Assembly (NCBI RefSeq): GCF_003063245.1
Contig: NZ_MUXE01000005.1
Span: 1 to 64,000 of the forward strand
DNA from: Arcobacter caeni
Lineage (GTDB): Bacteria > Campylobacterota > Campylobacteria > Campylobacterales > Arcobacteraceae
DNA length: 64,000 bases
Direction of reading: 5' to 3'
Position 1 is the stretch's first letter, and each line of letters begins with the position of its first letter. Positions 1-9,507 of this stretch are shown here, in pieces. Under the pieces are notes generated by a model. It saw nothing but the letters and a program-made list of their open reading frames with translations, did not search any database and had not been told where the DNA came from. A program made the translations under genes and the position numbers.

Positions 1-2
1 AT

Positions 3-389
3 TTGAAATCTGTTTACTCAGCTTTAAATGAAGAAGATGCACAATTAGCACTCACAGAATTTAATGATATTTGGGGTAAAAAGTATCCAAATATTACTAT
101 GTCTTGGACTAACCATTGGTTAGAATTATCAACTTTTTTTAAATATCCAGATACAGTTAGAAAATTAATTTATACAACAAATCCTATAGAATCTTTAAAT
201 GCTACAATAAAAAGAAAGACAAAATCAAAAGGATCTTTCCCAACGATAGAATCAGCATTTAAAGTATTATATTTAGCAATCCAGGAACAACAAGAAAAGT
301 GGAATATGTCTAGTGTTAGAAATTGGTTTGAAATTTACCCTCAACTTAGTATATTTTTCAGTGAAATTGTGTCAAAATATACTAAGTAA
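3..389 (+). CDS. IS256-family transposase, C-terminal part (cut by window edge)
   Basis: This is the C-terminal 128 residues of a DDE transposase of the IS256 (mutator-like) family, which moves its own insertion sequence by cut or copy and paste. The segment TTNPIESLNATIKRKTK carries the conserved N-x-I-E-x-x-N block with the last catalytic acidic residue of the DDE triad, followed by the usual K/R-rich stretch and G-S-F-P. The frame is open to the left edge, so the TTG at position 3 is only the first start-like codon in the window and the true start lies upstream. The end of the gene lies about 45 bp before what looks like the element's right terminal repeat. The fragment seen is intact; whether the whole element is functional cannot be judged. 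Confidence 0.85.
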   Translation: MKSVYSALNEEDAQLALTEFNDIWGKKYPNITMSWTNHWLELSTFFKYPDTVRKLIYTTNPIESLNATIKRKTKSKGSFPTIESAFKVLYLAIQEQQEKWNMSSVRNWFEIYPQLSIFFSEIVSKYTK

Positions 390-403
390 TTAAAGGGTAA
401 CTG

Positions 404-436
404 GTGGGTTTACACAGTTTATTTTACAGTCTCCGA
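404..436 (+). repeat. Probable right terminal inverted repeat of the IS256-type element
   Basis: The segment just after the transposase stop reads gtgggtttacacagtttatt and continues to acagtctccg. IS256-family ends commonly carry a TTACACA...GACAGT-like sequence at this position. The left end is outside the window, so the inverted match and the target-site duplication cannot be confirmed. The exact outer boundary is uncertain by a few bases. Confidence 0.4.
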
Positions 437-464
437 AATTAAGAGTTTTTTACTAATCTATCTT

Positions 465-2153
465 CTAAAAAGTCATCCCAGCTTGAAATAATATTTTACT
501 ATTTCTATCAGGTTCACTTGTAACTTCTTTACTATTTACATTCCACGCAACTTGTGCTTGTCCGAAATATTTATCATACGAAGCATAATATCCTACTCCT
601 GCATCTTGAAGTGCTTTTGTTTCAAAGCCTACATTATTATTTGCCATCCAAACTCTTCCTCTATCATAAAATATTCCTACACTATTATTTATATTTTGGA
701 AAGTTGGAAGTTTATATTTAGCTTCTATATTAAATACATATCCATTTTCAGCACTTGATTCACTATCTGGATATAATTTAACTCCTGAGCTTCCACCAAT
801 AGAAATATCTTCACTTCCATCTAGGTTTTTATTTCCTAGAGCATATTGCATTTTTAAGGCTGTATCTAAAGATATTTGGTTTGTAAAAGCTATCGTATTT
901 GACAAATCTAAATTTACTTTTGAGTAATTACCATTAGTATCTGCGCCATTTTCATCTGTTGTTTTATCAGCTACATCATCAAAGTTTAATTTTCCATATT
1001 TTACATTAAAGCTTATTTTTGACAGAAAATCAAAATTATTTACAACATAAGATTTATCATAATCAGTCCCTATTGTTAAAGATTGAGTATCTTTTTTTGT
1101 AACATCATTTGTTGAATTAACTTTATCTTCTAAATCTTTATTTGCAACATTTAAATTAACATATAGATTTTCACTTCTTGTTCTAATAACTGGGTATTTT
1201 AAAGTTGCATCTATAGTTTTTGCAGTTCCTTGTGCATCTAAATCTTTATATTCTTTAGTTAAATCATAATTTGTTTGAGAGTAAGAAATTTCTCCCAAAA
1301 GTCCATTTGAAGCCAATGGTGCGCTATAAGCTACTCTTCCATTTAGTAAATTAGTTTCATTTGATACTAATCCACTTAATGCAATTTTATCACCTATATC
1401 AAATGGCGAGTTAATATTTAATCCAGCCATTAATCTATTTTTACCTGTATATCTACTTCCTACATTATCTGTTAAAACATATCCATTTACTCTATTTATT
1501 TTTTCAGTTGTAATAATAAAATCTGAGCTTCCAACTTCACTTCCTGGTTTTACATCAGCTTGAGTTACTACTACACCTGGAGTATCATTGATAATAAGCA
1601 TACTTCTTTCAAGAGTATTTGTTGAAACAACATTATCTCTAGCTTTTGCATCATCAAGCATACCTTGAACAACAGAGTCTTTTACTAATGATTTATTATT
1701 TAATTTAAATTCTCCATAATTTCCCTCAATAATGTCAATCATAAAAATACCATTATTTTTATTTATATCTTGAACTGGAATATAAGCTCTTGCTACAAAG
1801 TATCCTTGATTTCTATACTTTTTTGTAATAACAGATGTTACTTCTTCTAATTGTGTAAAAGTTAAATCTTTTCCATTATAAGAAGAAATTAAAGATTGAA
1901 GTTTAGATTCTTCTATATGAATAGCACCGTTTATTTTAAAGTTTTTTACAAAAATTGTTTTCCCACTTTTATCATCTTTCATAGTAGGAGCATATTTTTT
2001 TACTCCATTAATTTCTATTAATGGAGTTTGTTTTTGTTGTACTTCTTTTGGAGGTTGTACTTGTCTTTCTATATCTCCTATATTTGGAGTTGCGCCTAGA
2101 AGTACACTTGATGTTAAAAGTGATAGTGTGATAATTTTATTTATATGTTTCAT
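465..2153 (-). CDS. TpsB-type outer-membrane transporter (ShlB/FhaC/HecB family) of a two-partner secretion system
   Basis: This 562-aa protein should be the outer-membrane beta-barrel that exports the TpsA protein encoded just upstream. It has a signal peptide (hydrophobic residues 9-20, cleavage near Gly20-Ala21), a Q/P-rich linker, POTRA-like repeats (about residues 65-220) and a 16-strand-type barrel ending in the phenylalanine typical of outer-membrane proteins (GMTF). The conserved loop-6 motif, usually VRGY/VRAYP, reads GVKLYP here, with Lys in place of Arg. The start is 15 nt downstream of the tpsA stop, so the two are surely co-transcribed. Only the TpsA next to it is an obvious client. 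Confidence 0.9.
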   Translation of the reverse strand: MKHINKIITLSLLTSSVLLGATPNIGDIERQVQPPKEVQQKQTPLIEINGVKKYAPTMKDDKSGKTIFVKNFKINGAIHIEESKLQSLISSYNGKDLTFTQLEEVTSVITKKYRNQGYFVARAYIPVQDINKNNGIFMIDIIEGNYGEFKLNNKSLVKDSVVQGMLDDAKARDNVVSTNTLERSMLIINDTPGVVVTQADVKPGSEVGSSDFIITTEKINRVNGYVLTDNVGSRYTGKNRLMAGLNINSPFDIGDKIALSGLVSNETNLLNGRVAYSAPLASNGLLGEISYSQTNYDLTKEYKDLDAQGTAKTIDATLKYPVIRTRSENLYVNLNVANKDLEDKVNSTNDVTKKDTQSLTIGTDYDKSYVVNNFDFLSKISFNVKYGKLNFDDVADKTTDENGADTNGNYSKVNLDLSNTIAFTNQISLDTALKMQYALGNKNLDGSEDISIGGSSGVKLYPDSESSAENGYVFNIEAKYKLPTFQNINNSVGIFYDRGRVWMANNNVGFETKALQDAGVGYYASYDKYFGQAQVAWNVNSKEVTSEPDRNSKILFQAGMTF

Positions 2154-2168
2154 ATTTCTTCCTACTTC

Positions 2169-4781
2169 TTAATTTCTTTTATCTTCTACAACATAGAACT
2201 CTTGTTCTACACCATCTGGTAGGTTAACTCCACCATTTACTAAATCTATTACTGAATTATCAGAAAGTGATACTCTTGTATCTTGAACAATAGGATTTCC
2301 ACTTTGATCTTTCTTTTCTGGTTGCATAGCTTTTATTTCAGTCAATGTTATTGCTTTTGTGGGTTCTCCATCAAATGGTTTTGAAACAAGATTTACATTA
2401 GCGCCCTCCCCAAATCCTAGATTAATATTAGATGCAATTACGGGTCTTGCTTGTGGTTGAAATACTGGTGGTGTTATTTTTGGAATATCTATTTTTACAG
2501 CAGCTGTATTTGCGATAGCTGAAATAACTTTATTTACACCTTCAGTATTTATTGCTGCTGGCGTTGCTGCTGGTGTTGGCGTTGAAGCTGCATTAAGTTC
2601 TGATAAAATAGTTGACATATCTCGGTTATCAAGTGATGTCAAATAGTTAAGGGTTTTCGAATCTCCAGCAGCAATACTGCCTAAATTAAATGCTATTGCG
2701 ATACCTACATCACTTGTAGAAGTATCACCTTTATTTTGTGATGTTGTTCCAGCCAACATTCCATATGCATTATTTCTACCCACATTAAATCCGACTGAAG
2801 CACTTGAATTTGTAGTGTAATATATGATTTTTGACTGACTACCACCTGTTGCCGTAGAGTAAGCATCACCAGATATACTTGTAGCACTGATAACTGTTGC
2901 ACTATCACCAGCAGATTTAAGCTGATCTATTGTATTTATAGTCGTGAAGTCACCACCAATATCCTTAGTATTATCTGGATCAAATCCTCTTACAAATACT
3001 ACATTATCAAGTCCTGATGCACCAATATTATGTAAACTCACAGAATTATTAAAATATTTGTCATTAAGACTTAAACTAATTTGTTGAGAAACTTCAAGAT
3101 TACCACCCAATGTTGATAGTACATTCGCTATTAATTTGTTATTTGAATCCAATCCAACTAATGTAATACCTGCTCCTGTTGCAAAATTGCTACCTTGAGT
3201 TTGTGTACCTGACAATGTATATCCAGCAGCAAATTCTTCATAAGGAGAACCTGGAAGAAAATAATCAATTCTTAAATCAACACCTATTCCAAAACCATCA
3301 GCATCACCAGTCATTCCAATACCAGATAGTCCACCTTGACGACCAAAAAATAAACTTGGTTTATTTGTAGTACCAAATTTACCTCCAGCATCATCATTAA
3401 TTCCTATCTCAATATATTTACCACCTATAAATACACTTCCATCTACAATCGCATAACGTGTACTTGCCAAATCACTCCCTTTACGCCATTGTATAGATGG
3501 AGATGTTACTGTTTTACTATTCGCAAGTGTATATGTACTCATTCCACCATTTGCAGACCCTTGACCATAGAGAAAAATCACTCCACCTGTTGATGTACCT
3601 GTATGAGTTATATTTTCATTAATATTGATATCGTTATATGCCGATAAAGTCAATGTATTATCAGAAGACCATGAAATTGCTGAATTAACATTAATATTAC
3701 CATCTGCACCACTTTCTCCAGAGCTTGTATCAGGAGTGTTTCCACTATCTGTTGAAATAATTACATTCCCACTACCTAAAGCTGTTTGAATTGCACCAGC
3801 TAAAGTTGTATCAATGATAATATTTACAGGATCAATAAGCCATTTTCCAGCTTTTATATCTGCTCCTAAAAAGTTAAAATTCTTTCCTGAGGTTTCAACA
3901 AATCCATTTTCGGCTTTTATTATTCCTCCAATTTCAGCAGTTCCACCATGAGCAAACACTTCAATTTTACCTGTTACTCCATCTAAACTACTTGCTTCAA
4001 GAATACCTATGTTATTTACTACACCTTTTAAAAGTTCATTTACAGCATTTGTTGTTAAATAAATTTCTCCACCATTTGCAGTAATTGTTCCTTTATTTTC
4101 AACCATTGCATCAAGAACACCTTTATCTACTATTAGGTTTACTATTGAGTTTCCATTTAGGTTTATTGTATATTCACTAGCACCTGTTAAATGTACTTTT
4201 CCCTTAACTGCTTCGATAGTTCCTTCATTTCTTACTTCATTTGAGGCTAATACTACATATCCATTATTTGATACTTCTATTGTTCCTAGATTTACTACTG
4301 AATTTGAAGTTGCATTTTTGAATTTATAATTTCCTGCATTAAAATCAGCATCACTTAGTTGTGCAGTAGTTGCAAGAATACCTGATGTATTTATACTTGC
4401 ATTTTTCCCAAATAAAACACCATTAGAGTTTAATAACCAAACTTGTCCATTTGCGTTTAAAGCACCATTTATGATTGATTTTTCATTACCTACTACTCTA
4501 TTTAAAGTAATTGAGTTTACATTTGGTTGATTGAAATTTACAGTTTCATTTTGAGCTATTGAAAAGTTATTCCAATTAATACTTGCTTTTTGTGTGGATT
4601 GATTTATATTGGTTGTTGTGCCATTTTGTGAAATATTCGCTGTTCCACTTGTTACAACTCCACCTGTTGGTGCTGCACTTGCTATTATTGCACTTCCTAG
4701 AAGTGCAGAAACTACAAGGCTAACTTTCCCACCTTTTAAGATTCTAAATCTTGAGCTAAAGTCATGATTAAATCGTGTCAT
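2169..4781 (-). CDS. TpsA exoprotein with filamentous-haemagglutinin N-terminal (TPS) domain
   Basis: Secreted beta-helical protein of about 870 aa, the partner of the adjacent TpsB. The start is placed at 4781 because AAAGGAC sits about 8 nt upstream; an in-frame ATG at 4838 has no ribosome site. The N-terminus has a long, basic signal peptide with a hydrophobic core ending ASAAPTGG. The TPS secretion domain follows, with the characteristic repeats FNQPNVNSITLNRVVG and LLNSNGVLFG. The middle is a beta-helix. The C-terminal third has a different module, with VRGFDPDNTKDIGGDF and FNLGSIAAGDSKTLNYLTSL, resembling beta-sandwich modules of large surface proteins. A Pro/Thr/Ala linker precedes the tail. 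It is short for this family and has no cysteine cluster or toxin domain that I recognise. An adhesin or a HxuA-like carrier are both possible. Confidence 0.87.
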   Translation of the reverse strand: MTRFNHDFSSRFRILKGGKVSLVVSALLGSAIIASAAPTGGVVTSGTANISQNGTTTNINQSTQKASINWNNFSIAQNETVNFNQPNVNSITLNRVVGNEKSIINGALNANGQVWLLNSNGVLFGKNASINTSGILATTAQLSDADFNAGNYKFKNATSNSVVNLGTIEVSNNGYVVLASNEVRNEGTIEAVKGKVHLTGASEYTINLNGNSIVNLIVDKGVLDAMVENKGTITANGGEIYLTTNAVNELLKGVVNNIGILEASSLDGVTGKIEVFAHGGTAEIGGIIKAENGFVETSGKNFNFLGADIKAGKWLIDPVNIIIDTTLAGAIQTALGSGNVIISTDSGNTPDTSSGESGADGNINVNSAISWSSDNTLTLSAYNDININENITHTGTSTGGVIFLYGQGSANGGMSTYTLANSKTVTSPSIQWRKGSDLASTRYAIVDGSVFIGGKYIEIGINDDAGGKFGTTNKPSLFFGRQGGLSGIGMTGDADGFGIGVDLRIDYFLPGSPYEEFAAGYTLSGTQTQGSNFATGAGITLVGLDSNNKLIANVLSTLGGNLEVSQQISLSLNDKYFNNSVSLHNIGASGLDNVVFVRGFDPDNTKDIGGDFTTINTIDQLKSAGDSATVISATSISGDAYSTATGGSQSKIIYYTTNSSASVGFNVGRNNAYGMLAGTTSQNKGDTSTSDVGIAIAFNLGSIAAGDSKTLNYLTSLDNRDMSTILSELNAASTPTPAATPAAINTEGVNKVISAIANTAAVKIDIPKITPPVFQPQARPVIASNINLGFGEGANVNLVSKPFDGEPTKAITLTEIKAMQPEKKDQSGNPIVQDTRVSLSDNSVIDLVNGGVNLPDGVEQEFYVVEDKRN

Positions 4782-4911
4782 TGGTTCCAGTCCTTTATTT
4801 TTATATTTTATATACAAATTATAAACAACCAATATCATTTCAATATCACATTTACTAATAATTTAAATTATTTATGTAAAATGTCTTATAAAATTTATTA
4901 TTTGAGTTAAA

Positions 4912-6504
4912 ATGAAAAAAAATTTCTTATTATTATTATTTCTTTTTTTGTTTGTTTTTTTATCTTCACTTTTTGCAGATAATATAGAACTAAATGAAGA
5001 AGAGTTATCTTATTTAAAAGTAAAAAAAATTATTACTATGTGTGTAGATCCAGACTGGGAACCATTTGAAAAAATAAATGAAAATGGTTTACATGAAGGA
5101 ATTTCTGCTGATTTAATCAAACTTATTTCAGACAAACTTAATCTTAAAATAAAACTAATTCCTACAAAAAACTGGGATGAAAGTATAGATTTTTCAAAAG
5201 GAAAAAAATGTGATATTTTGAGTTTTTTAAATGAAACTGCTAAAAGAAAAGAGTGGCTAACTTTTACAAAACCTATTTTTAAAGACCCAAATGTTCTAAT
5301 AGGAAGAAGTGAAAAAAGTTATATAGATGATATTTCAAAGGAAAATCTATCAATCGCACTTCCACGACAAACAGCAATGGGTGAAAGATTTGCAAAGGAT
5401 TTTCCAAATCTTACGATAATTCCCACATCAAGTGAAGATGAAGCATTTAAGCTTGTGGAAGAACGAAAAGCTGATATAACTTTGAGGTCAATGATTATAA
5501 CAGCATATACAATCAAAAAAAATGGTCTATTTAATCTAAAAATCATAGGTCAACCAAAAGGTTATGAAAATTATCTTCGAATAGGTGTAAGAAATGATGA
5601 ACCTATTTTAAGAGATATTTTAAATAAAGCCATTACTACTATTACACAAAAAGATACCGATGATATTGTAAATGAATATGTAACAATTATTATAGAAGAA
5701 ACTAGTAAATTTATTACTGATTTATGGGTTTTATGGGTTTTGTTAATAGCTTTTTTTATGATTTTATTGTGGAATTATATGCTTAATCAAAAAGTAAAAA
5801 AAGAAATCAAAAAAAAACAACAACAACAACTTATTTTAATAGAACAAAAAAGAAAAGCAGAAATAGGAGAACTTTTAGGAAATATTTCACACCAATGGAA
5901 AAATGGTTTATCACAAATATCATCATTAAATTTAGAAATGATATTTATGTACGAATTAAAAGAAAAACTAAGTGATAATAAAGAGTTTTATCAAAGACTA
6001 AAAGATACAGAAAATTCTATAAAATTTATGGTTGAAACTATGAATACTTTTTTAGGATATTATAAAATTGATGATGATTTTTCAAACTTTAAAATAAAAG
6101 AAAATATAAAACAAGTTTTAAAACTCATTGATGTGGAAATAAAAAACTCTAAATTAGAAGTAAAAATAGTAGAAAACTTTTCTTTAAATATGACAGCCAA
6201 TAAAAATGAGTGGATGCATATTTGGTTGAATCTTATTACAAATTCTATAAAATCAGCAAAAATAGAAAATATAATAAAACCACAAATAAACATAACTATA
6301 AATGAAAATAGTGTTATTTTTACAGATAATTGCAAAGGTTTTGAAAACAAAGTTTTAGAAAATATTTTAAATAATGAACAAAGAGGTTTAGGTTTAAAAA
6401 TGTCTTTTGAAATATTAAGAAAAAATAACTGGATAATGACAATCCAAAACTCTGAAAATGGAGCAAAATTTATTTTATATGATAAAAACAAAAATGTGAT
6501 ATAG
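4912..6504 (+). CDS. Hybrid sensor: periplasmic solute-binding domain plus histidine kinase
   Basis: Membrane sensor kinase of 530 aa. It has a signal peptide (about 1-23), then a family-3 solute-binding domain (about 30-250; VDPDWEPFEKIN is the typical opening), one transmembrane helix (about 269-290), a short coiled coil rich in Lys/Gln and a kinase core. The H-box is NISHQWKNGLSQ, with the phospho-acceptor His327. The N-box is WLNLITNSIKSA and the G2-like box is RGLGLKMS. The G1 box is weak (DNCKGF, lacking the second Gly). The domain layout implies direct sensing of a small periplasmic solute, possibly an amino acid. The response regulator follows after 49 nt. The gene is divergent from the tpsA-tpsB operon across 130 bp, so control of that operon is a reasonable but unproven idea. 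Confidence 0.87.
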   Translation: MKKNFLLLLFLFLFVFLSSLFADNIELNEEELSYLKVKKIITMCVDPDWEPFEKINENGLHEGISADLIKLISDKLNLKIKLIPTKNWDESIDFSKGKKCDILSFLNETAKRKEWLTFTKPIFKDPNVLIGRSEKSYIDDISKENLSIALPRQTAMGERFAKDFPNLTIIPTSSEDEAFKLVEERKADITLRSMIITAYTIKKNGLFNLKIIGQPKGYENYLRIGVRNDEPILRDILNKAITTITQKDTDDIVNEYVTIIIEETSKFITDLWVLWVLLIAFFMILLWNYMLNQKVKKEIKKKQQQQLILIEQKRKAEIGELLGNISHQWKNGLSQISSLNLEMIFMYELKEKLSDNKEFYQRLKDTENSIKFMVETMNTFLGYYKIDDDFSNFKIKENIKQVLKLIDVEIKNSKLEVKIVENFSLNMTANKNEWMHIWLNLITNSIKSAKIENIIKPQINITINENSVIFTDNCKGFENKVLENILNNEQRGLGLKMSFEILRKNNWIMTIQNSENGAKFILYDKNKNVI

Positions 6505-6553
6505 AAATGATATTAGAAATATATAATTGCTAACTTATTTTAAAGGCTAAAAA

Positions 6554-7237
6554 TTGATAAAAAATATAGATATTTTAAAATCATTAACGATTCTTTACGC
6601 AGAAGATGATTTAGTAATACAAGAAAGTACTTCAAGAATTTTAAAAATGTTTTTTAAAGAAGTATTTATCGCAAATAATGGAAATGAAGCTATAGAAACC
6701 TATCAAAGATATAAACCAAATATTCTAATGTTAGATTATGTAATGCCTAATTTAGACGGTTATCAAACTGCAAAACTAATCAGAGAAATAAATAAAAAAA
6801 TCCCAATAATACTTGTAAGTACATATACAGATAAAGATAAACTTTTAAATGCAATTGAGTTAAATCTTATAAGATATATTGAAAAACCTATTTTATATGA
6901 TGATTTAATGAATGTTTTTAATAGTGTTATTTCATCTTTAGAAGAGAATAATTTACTTCAAATAAAATTGGATGAAGATGTTTTTTATTCATTTATTACA
7001 AAAAAAATCATAAAAATGAATGAAGAAATATTTTTAACAAAAAATGAAATACTATTTTTAGAATTACTTTTAAGTAAAGCAAATCTTTTGGTTTCAAAAG
7101 AACTTATTGAAACCAATGTTTTTGAAGAGCCAGTGGATGAAAATACTATTAGAAATATGGTTTATAGGCTAAGAAAGAAGCTTGATTCTAAAATAATAGT
7201 AACAGTGAAAGATTTAGGATATTTAATAAAATCTTAA
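6554..7237 (+). CDS. OmpR-type response regulator, partner of the upstream hybrid kinase
   Basis: DNA-binding response regulator of 227 aa. The receiver domain (about 8-125) keeps the acidic pocket YAEDD, phospho-acceptor Asp61 (MLDYVMPNLDG) and the conserved Lys in IEKPI. The C-terminus is a winged helix (about 135-227) with TIRNMVYRLRKKLD as recognition helix. The start codon is TTG, 8 nt after AAAGG. It follows the kinase gene and should be phosphorylated by it. A 16-bp palindrome, ATCAATTTAAATTGAT, begins at the stop codon (7237-7252) but lacks a T-run, so it is not called a terminator. Confidence 0.9.
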   Translation: MIKNIDILKSLTILYAEDDLVIQESTSRILKMFFKEVFIANNGNEAIETYQRYKPNILMLDYVMPNLDGYQTAKLIREINKKIPIILVSTYTDKDKLLNAIELNLIRYIEKPILYDDLMNVFNSVISSLEENNLLQIKLDEDVFYSFITKKIIKMNEEIFLTKNEILFLELLLSKANLLVSKELIETNVFEEPVDENTIRNMVYRLRKKLDSKIIVTVKDLGYLIKS

Positions 7238-7320
7238 TCAATTTAAATTGATGTGTTTAAGTAATATTTTTAAACTTATTAGTTAAAATCGTATCCTTTA
7301 ATTATATAATGGAGTTCTAA

Positions 7321-7731
7321 ATGTTTGGAATGGGTTTTACAGAAATTTTACTAATTGCAATGGTTGCAATTATTGCGTTGGGGCCTGAAAAACTTCCTAC
7401 AACTATGATACAAATCGCAAAGTTTATCAATAAGATAAAAAATGGTCTTGCAGATGCCAAAACGACTTTAGATAATGAACTTAATATTTCAGAACTAAAA
7501 GCAGAAGCCACTAAATTCAAAACACAAATTGAAGAAACAAAAACTTCATTAAAAGTTGATTCAAAAATAGATTTAGGTTTAAATGATATTATGAAAGATA
7601 ATTTAAAAGAAACTACAAAAGTTGAAGAAGAAGCAAAAGAGCCAAAAGAACCAAAACAAGAAAAAGTTTCTTTTAAAAATGATGATAAATTCAAAGTTAA
7701 ATTAGATGAAAAAAAAGAGGATAATGCTTAA
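7321..7731 (+). CDS. tatB: Twin-arginine translocase subunit TatB
   Basis: Inner-membrane subunit of the Tat system, which with TatC binds twin-arginine signal peptides of folded proteins. The N-terminal helix MFGMGFTEILLIAMVAIIAL is followed by GPEKLP and an amphipathic helix (about 23-45), then a long acidic/basic variable tail to 136 aa. The Glu8 near the N-terminus and the long tail favour TatB over TatA; no tatA is in the window. A GGAG ribosome site lies 6 nt upstream. The stop overlaps the tatC start by one base (TAATG), implying translational coupling. A likely client in this window is the molybdenum enzyme at 26942-29083. Confidence 0.93.
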   Translation: MFGMGFTEILLIAMVAIIALGPEKLPTTMIQIAKFINKIKNGLADAKTTLDNELNISELKAEATKFKTQIEETKTSLKVDSKIDLGLNDIMKDNLKETTKVEEEAKEPKEPKQEKVSFKNDDKFKVKLDEKKEDNA

Positions 7732-8468
7732 TGTTTGAAGACTTAAAACCGCATATTGCGGACTTGAGAAAAAGATTAGTTATATCAGTAGTTACTGTTG
7801 TAGTTATGTTTTTTGTATGTTTTTCTTTTTACGAACCTATTTTAAATTGGATGATGGTTCCTGTTGAAGCGGTACTTCCTAAAAATTCACAAATGGTTGC
7901 AGTTGAAATTCAAGAAACATTTTTCACGGCATTAAAAGTTGCTTTTTTTGCTGGTTTTATTATTTCTTTACCTGTAATATTTTGGCAATTATGGTTATTT
8001 TTAGCTCCTGGGCTTTATGACCATGAAAAAAAACTAGTTATTCCTTTTGTATTCTTTGGAACAGTTATGTTTTTAGTTGGAGCTTCATTTGCTTATTATG
8101 TAGTTGTGCCAATTGGTTTTGATTTTTTAATTGCATTTGGTTCAACTGTTGTTACTGTATTACCAAGTATTGGAAGATATGTTGACTTTTTTACTAAATT
8201 ATTATTTGGATTTGGTATTGCTTTTGAATTACCTGTTATTACCTTTTTTCTTGCAAAAATTGGTCTTGTTGATGATAGAATGCTAAAAGATTTCTTTAGA
8301 TATGCAATTGTTATTATCTTTATAGTTGCTGCAATATTAACTCCTCCTGATGTTTTAAGTCAACTTTTAATGGCAGCTCCTTTACTTTTACTTTATGGAG
8401 TATCTATTTATATAGCAAAAGTATTTAATCCAGCACCAAAAGAAGACGAAGAAGATGAGGAAGAGTAA
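7731..8468 (+). CDS. tatC: Twin-arginine translocase subunit TatC
   Basis: Polytopic inner-membrane protein of 245 aa, the signal-peptide receptor of the Tat translocase. The cytoplasmic N-terminus MFEDLKPHIADLRKRL is the typical TatC opening, and six hydrophobic segments follow, with FWQLWLFLAPGLYDHEKK in the first cytoplasmic loop and TPPDVLSQLL before the last helices. The tail is very acidic (EDEEDEEE). The gene overlaps tatB by one base and is followed after 2 nt by queA, an arrangement of co-transcribed housekeeping genes. Confidence 0.96.
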   Translation: MFEDLKPHIADLRKRLVISVVTVVVMFFVCFSFYEPILNWMMVPVEAVLPKNSQMVAVEIQETFFTALKVAFFAGFIISLPVIFWQLWLFLAPGLYDHEKKLVIPFVFFGTVMFLVGASFAYYVVVPIGFDFLIAFGSTVVTVLPSIGRYVDFFTKLLFGFGIAFELPVITFFLAKIGLVDDRMLKDFFRYAIVIIFIVAAILTPPDVLSQLLMAAPLLLLYGVSIYIAKVFNPAPKEDEEDEEE

Positions 8469-8470
8469 AA

Positions 8471-9493
8471 TTGCTTGACCCACTAAAGACTTCAAGTTAT
8501 GATTATGATTTACCAAAAGAATTCATAGCAACTCATCCAGTAAGCCCAGCTGATAACGCTAGGCTTTTGGTTTATAATCGAACTACAAACTCAATAACTC
8601 ATACAACTTTTAAGAATCTTCTTGATTTTTTACCACAAAATTTATCAATTTTTTTAAATGATACAAAAGTTATAAAAGCTAGAATTTTTGGAACAAAAGA
8701 AACAGGTGGAAAAATAGAGTTATTATTGAATAAACCTCTATTTATGGATAGATATTTAGTAATGATAGGTGGAAAAGTAAGAATTGGAACAAAACTATTT
8801 TTTGATGAAAATCTAAACGCTGAAGTTTTAGAAGTAAATGAAGATGGAAGTCGTGTTGTACAGTTTTTTCAAAATGATAAGAAATTAGATTTTTTAACTC
8901 TTGTAGATATTTTAAATAAAATCGGACATTTACCTCTTCCTCCTTATATGAATAGAGATGATGAAGAAAAAGATGAAAAAGATTATCAAACTTTGTTTGC
9001 AAAAAACTATGGAGCAGTTGCAGCTCCTACAGCATCACTTCATTTTACACCAGAACTTTTAGAAAAAATAAATGCAAAATATAGTGTAAATTATCTAACA
9101 CTTCATGTTGGAGCTGGAACTTTTAAACCAGTTGATGTGGATGATATTTTAAATCATCCAATGCACAGCGAATATTTTGAAATAGGAATTGATGCTAAAA
9201 AAGCTTTGGATAAAGCTTCAAAAGTTCTAGCAGTTGGAACTACGGTTACACGAACTGTTGAGTATTATCAAAGAACAAATAAAATCCAAGGTGAATGTGA
9301 TTTGTTTTTAAATCCAGCAAATAAACCAATAAAAGTTGATTATTTACTTACAAACTTTCACCTACCAAAATCTACATTAATCATGCTTGTTGCATCATTT
9401 GTAGGATTAGAAAAAACACTTGAAATTTACCATGAAGCCATAAAAGAGAATTACAGATTTTACTCTTATGGTGATGGTATGTTAATAATTTAA
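8471..9493 (+). CDS. queA: S-adenosylmethionine:tRNA ribosyltransferase-isomerase QueA
   Basis: Makes epoxyqueuosine in the anticodon wobble position of tRNAs for Asp, Asn, His and Tyr by transferring the ribosyl group of S-adenosylmethionine to the queuine precursor. The protein has the expected length (340 aa) and family signatures: YDYDLPKEFIATHPV at the start, GHLPLPPYMNR, YGAVAAPTASLHFT, LHVGAGTFKPV and TNFHLPKSTLIMLVASF near the end. The start codon is TTG, 2 nt after the tatC stop; no better in-frame ATG fits the conserved N-terminus. Confidence 0.96.
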   Translation: MLDPLKTSSYDYDLPKEFIATHPVSPADNARLLVYNRTTNSITHTTFKNLLDFLPQNLSIFLNDTKVIKARIFGTKETGGKIELLLNKPLFMDRYLVMIGGKVRIGTKLFFDENLNAEVLEVNEDGSRVVQFFQNDKKLDFLTLVDILNKIGHLPLPPYMNRDDEEKDEKDYQTLFAKNYGAVAAPTASLHFTPELLEKINAKYSVNYLTLHVGAGTFKPVDVDDILNHPMHSEYFEIGIDAKKALDKASKVLAVGTTVTRTVEYYQRTNKIQGECDLFLNPANKPIKVDYLLTNFHLPKSTLIMLVASFVGLEKTLEIYHEAIKENYRFYSYGDGMLII

Positions 9494-9507
9494 AAAGGCA
9501 ATAAAAA

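Larger units (their letters stand above)
1..436 (+). mobile_element. IS256-family insertion sequence, right-hand part
   Basis: Composite of the transposase C-terminus and the terminal-repeat-like sequence. The element sits about 30 bp beyond the stop codon of the convergent TpsB gene, so it inserted in the spacer downstream of the two-partner secretion operon and breaks no visible gene on this side. Confidence 0.7.

Noticed and set aside
6060-6491. 143-codon frame on the - strand
   Set aside because: Antisense to the kinase core; Phe/Ile/Ser-rich, low-complexity translation.
7317-7694. 125-codon frame on the - strand
   Set aside because: Antisense to tatB; Ser/Phe-rich shadow with no start signal.
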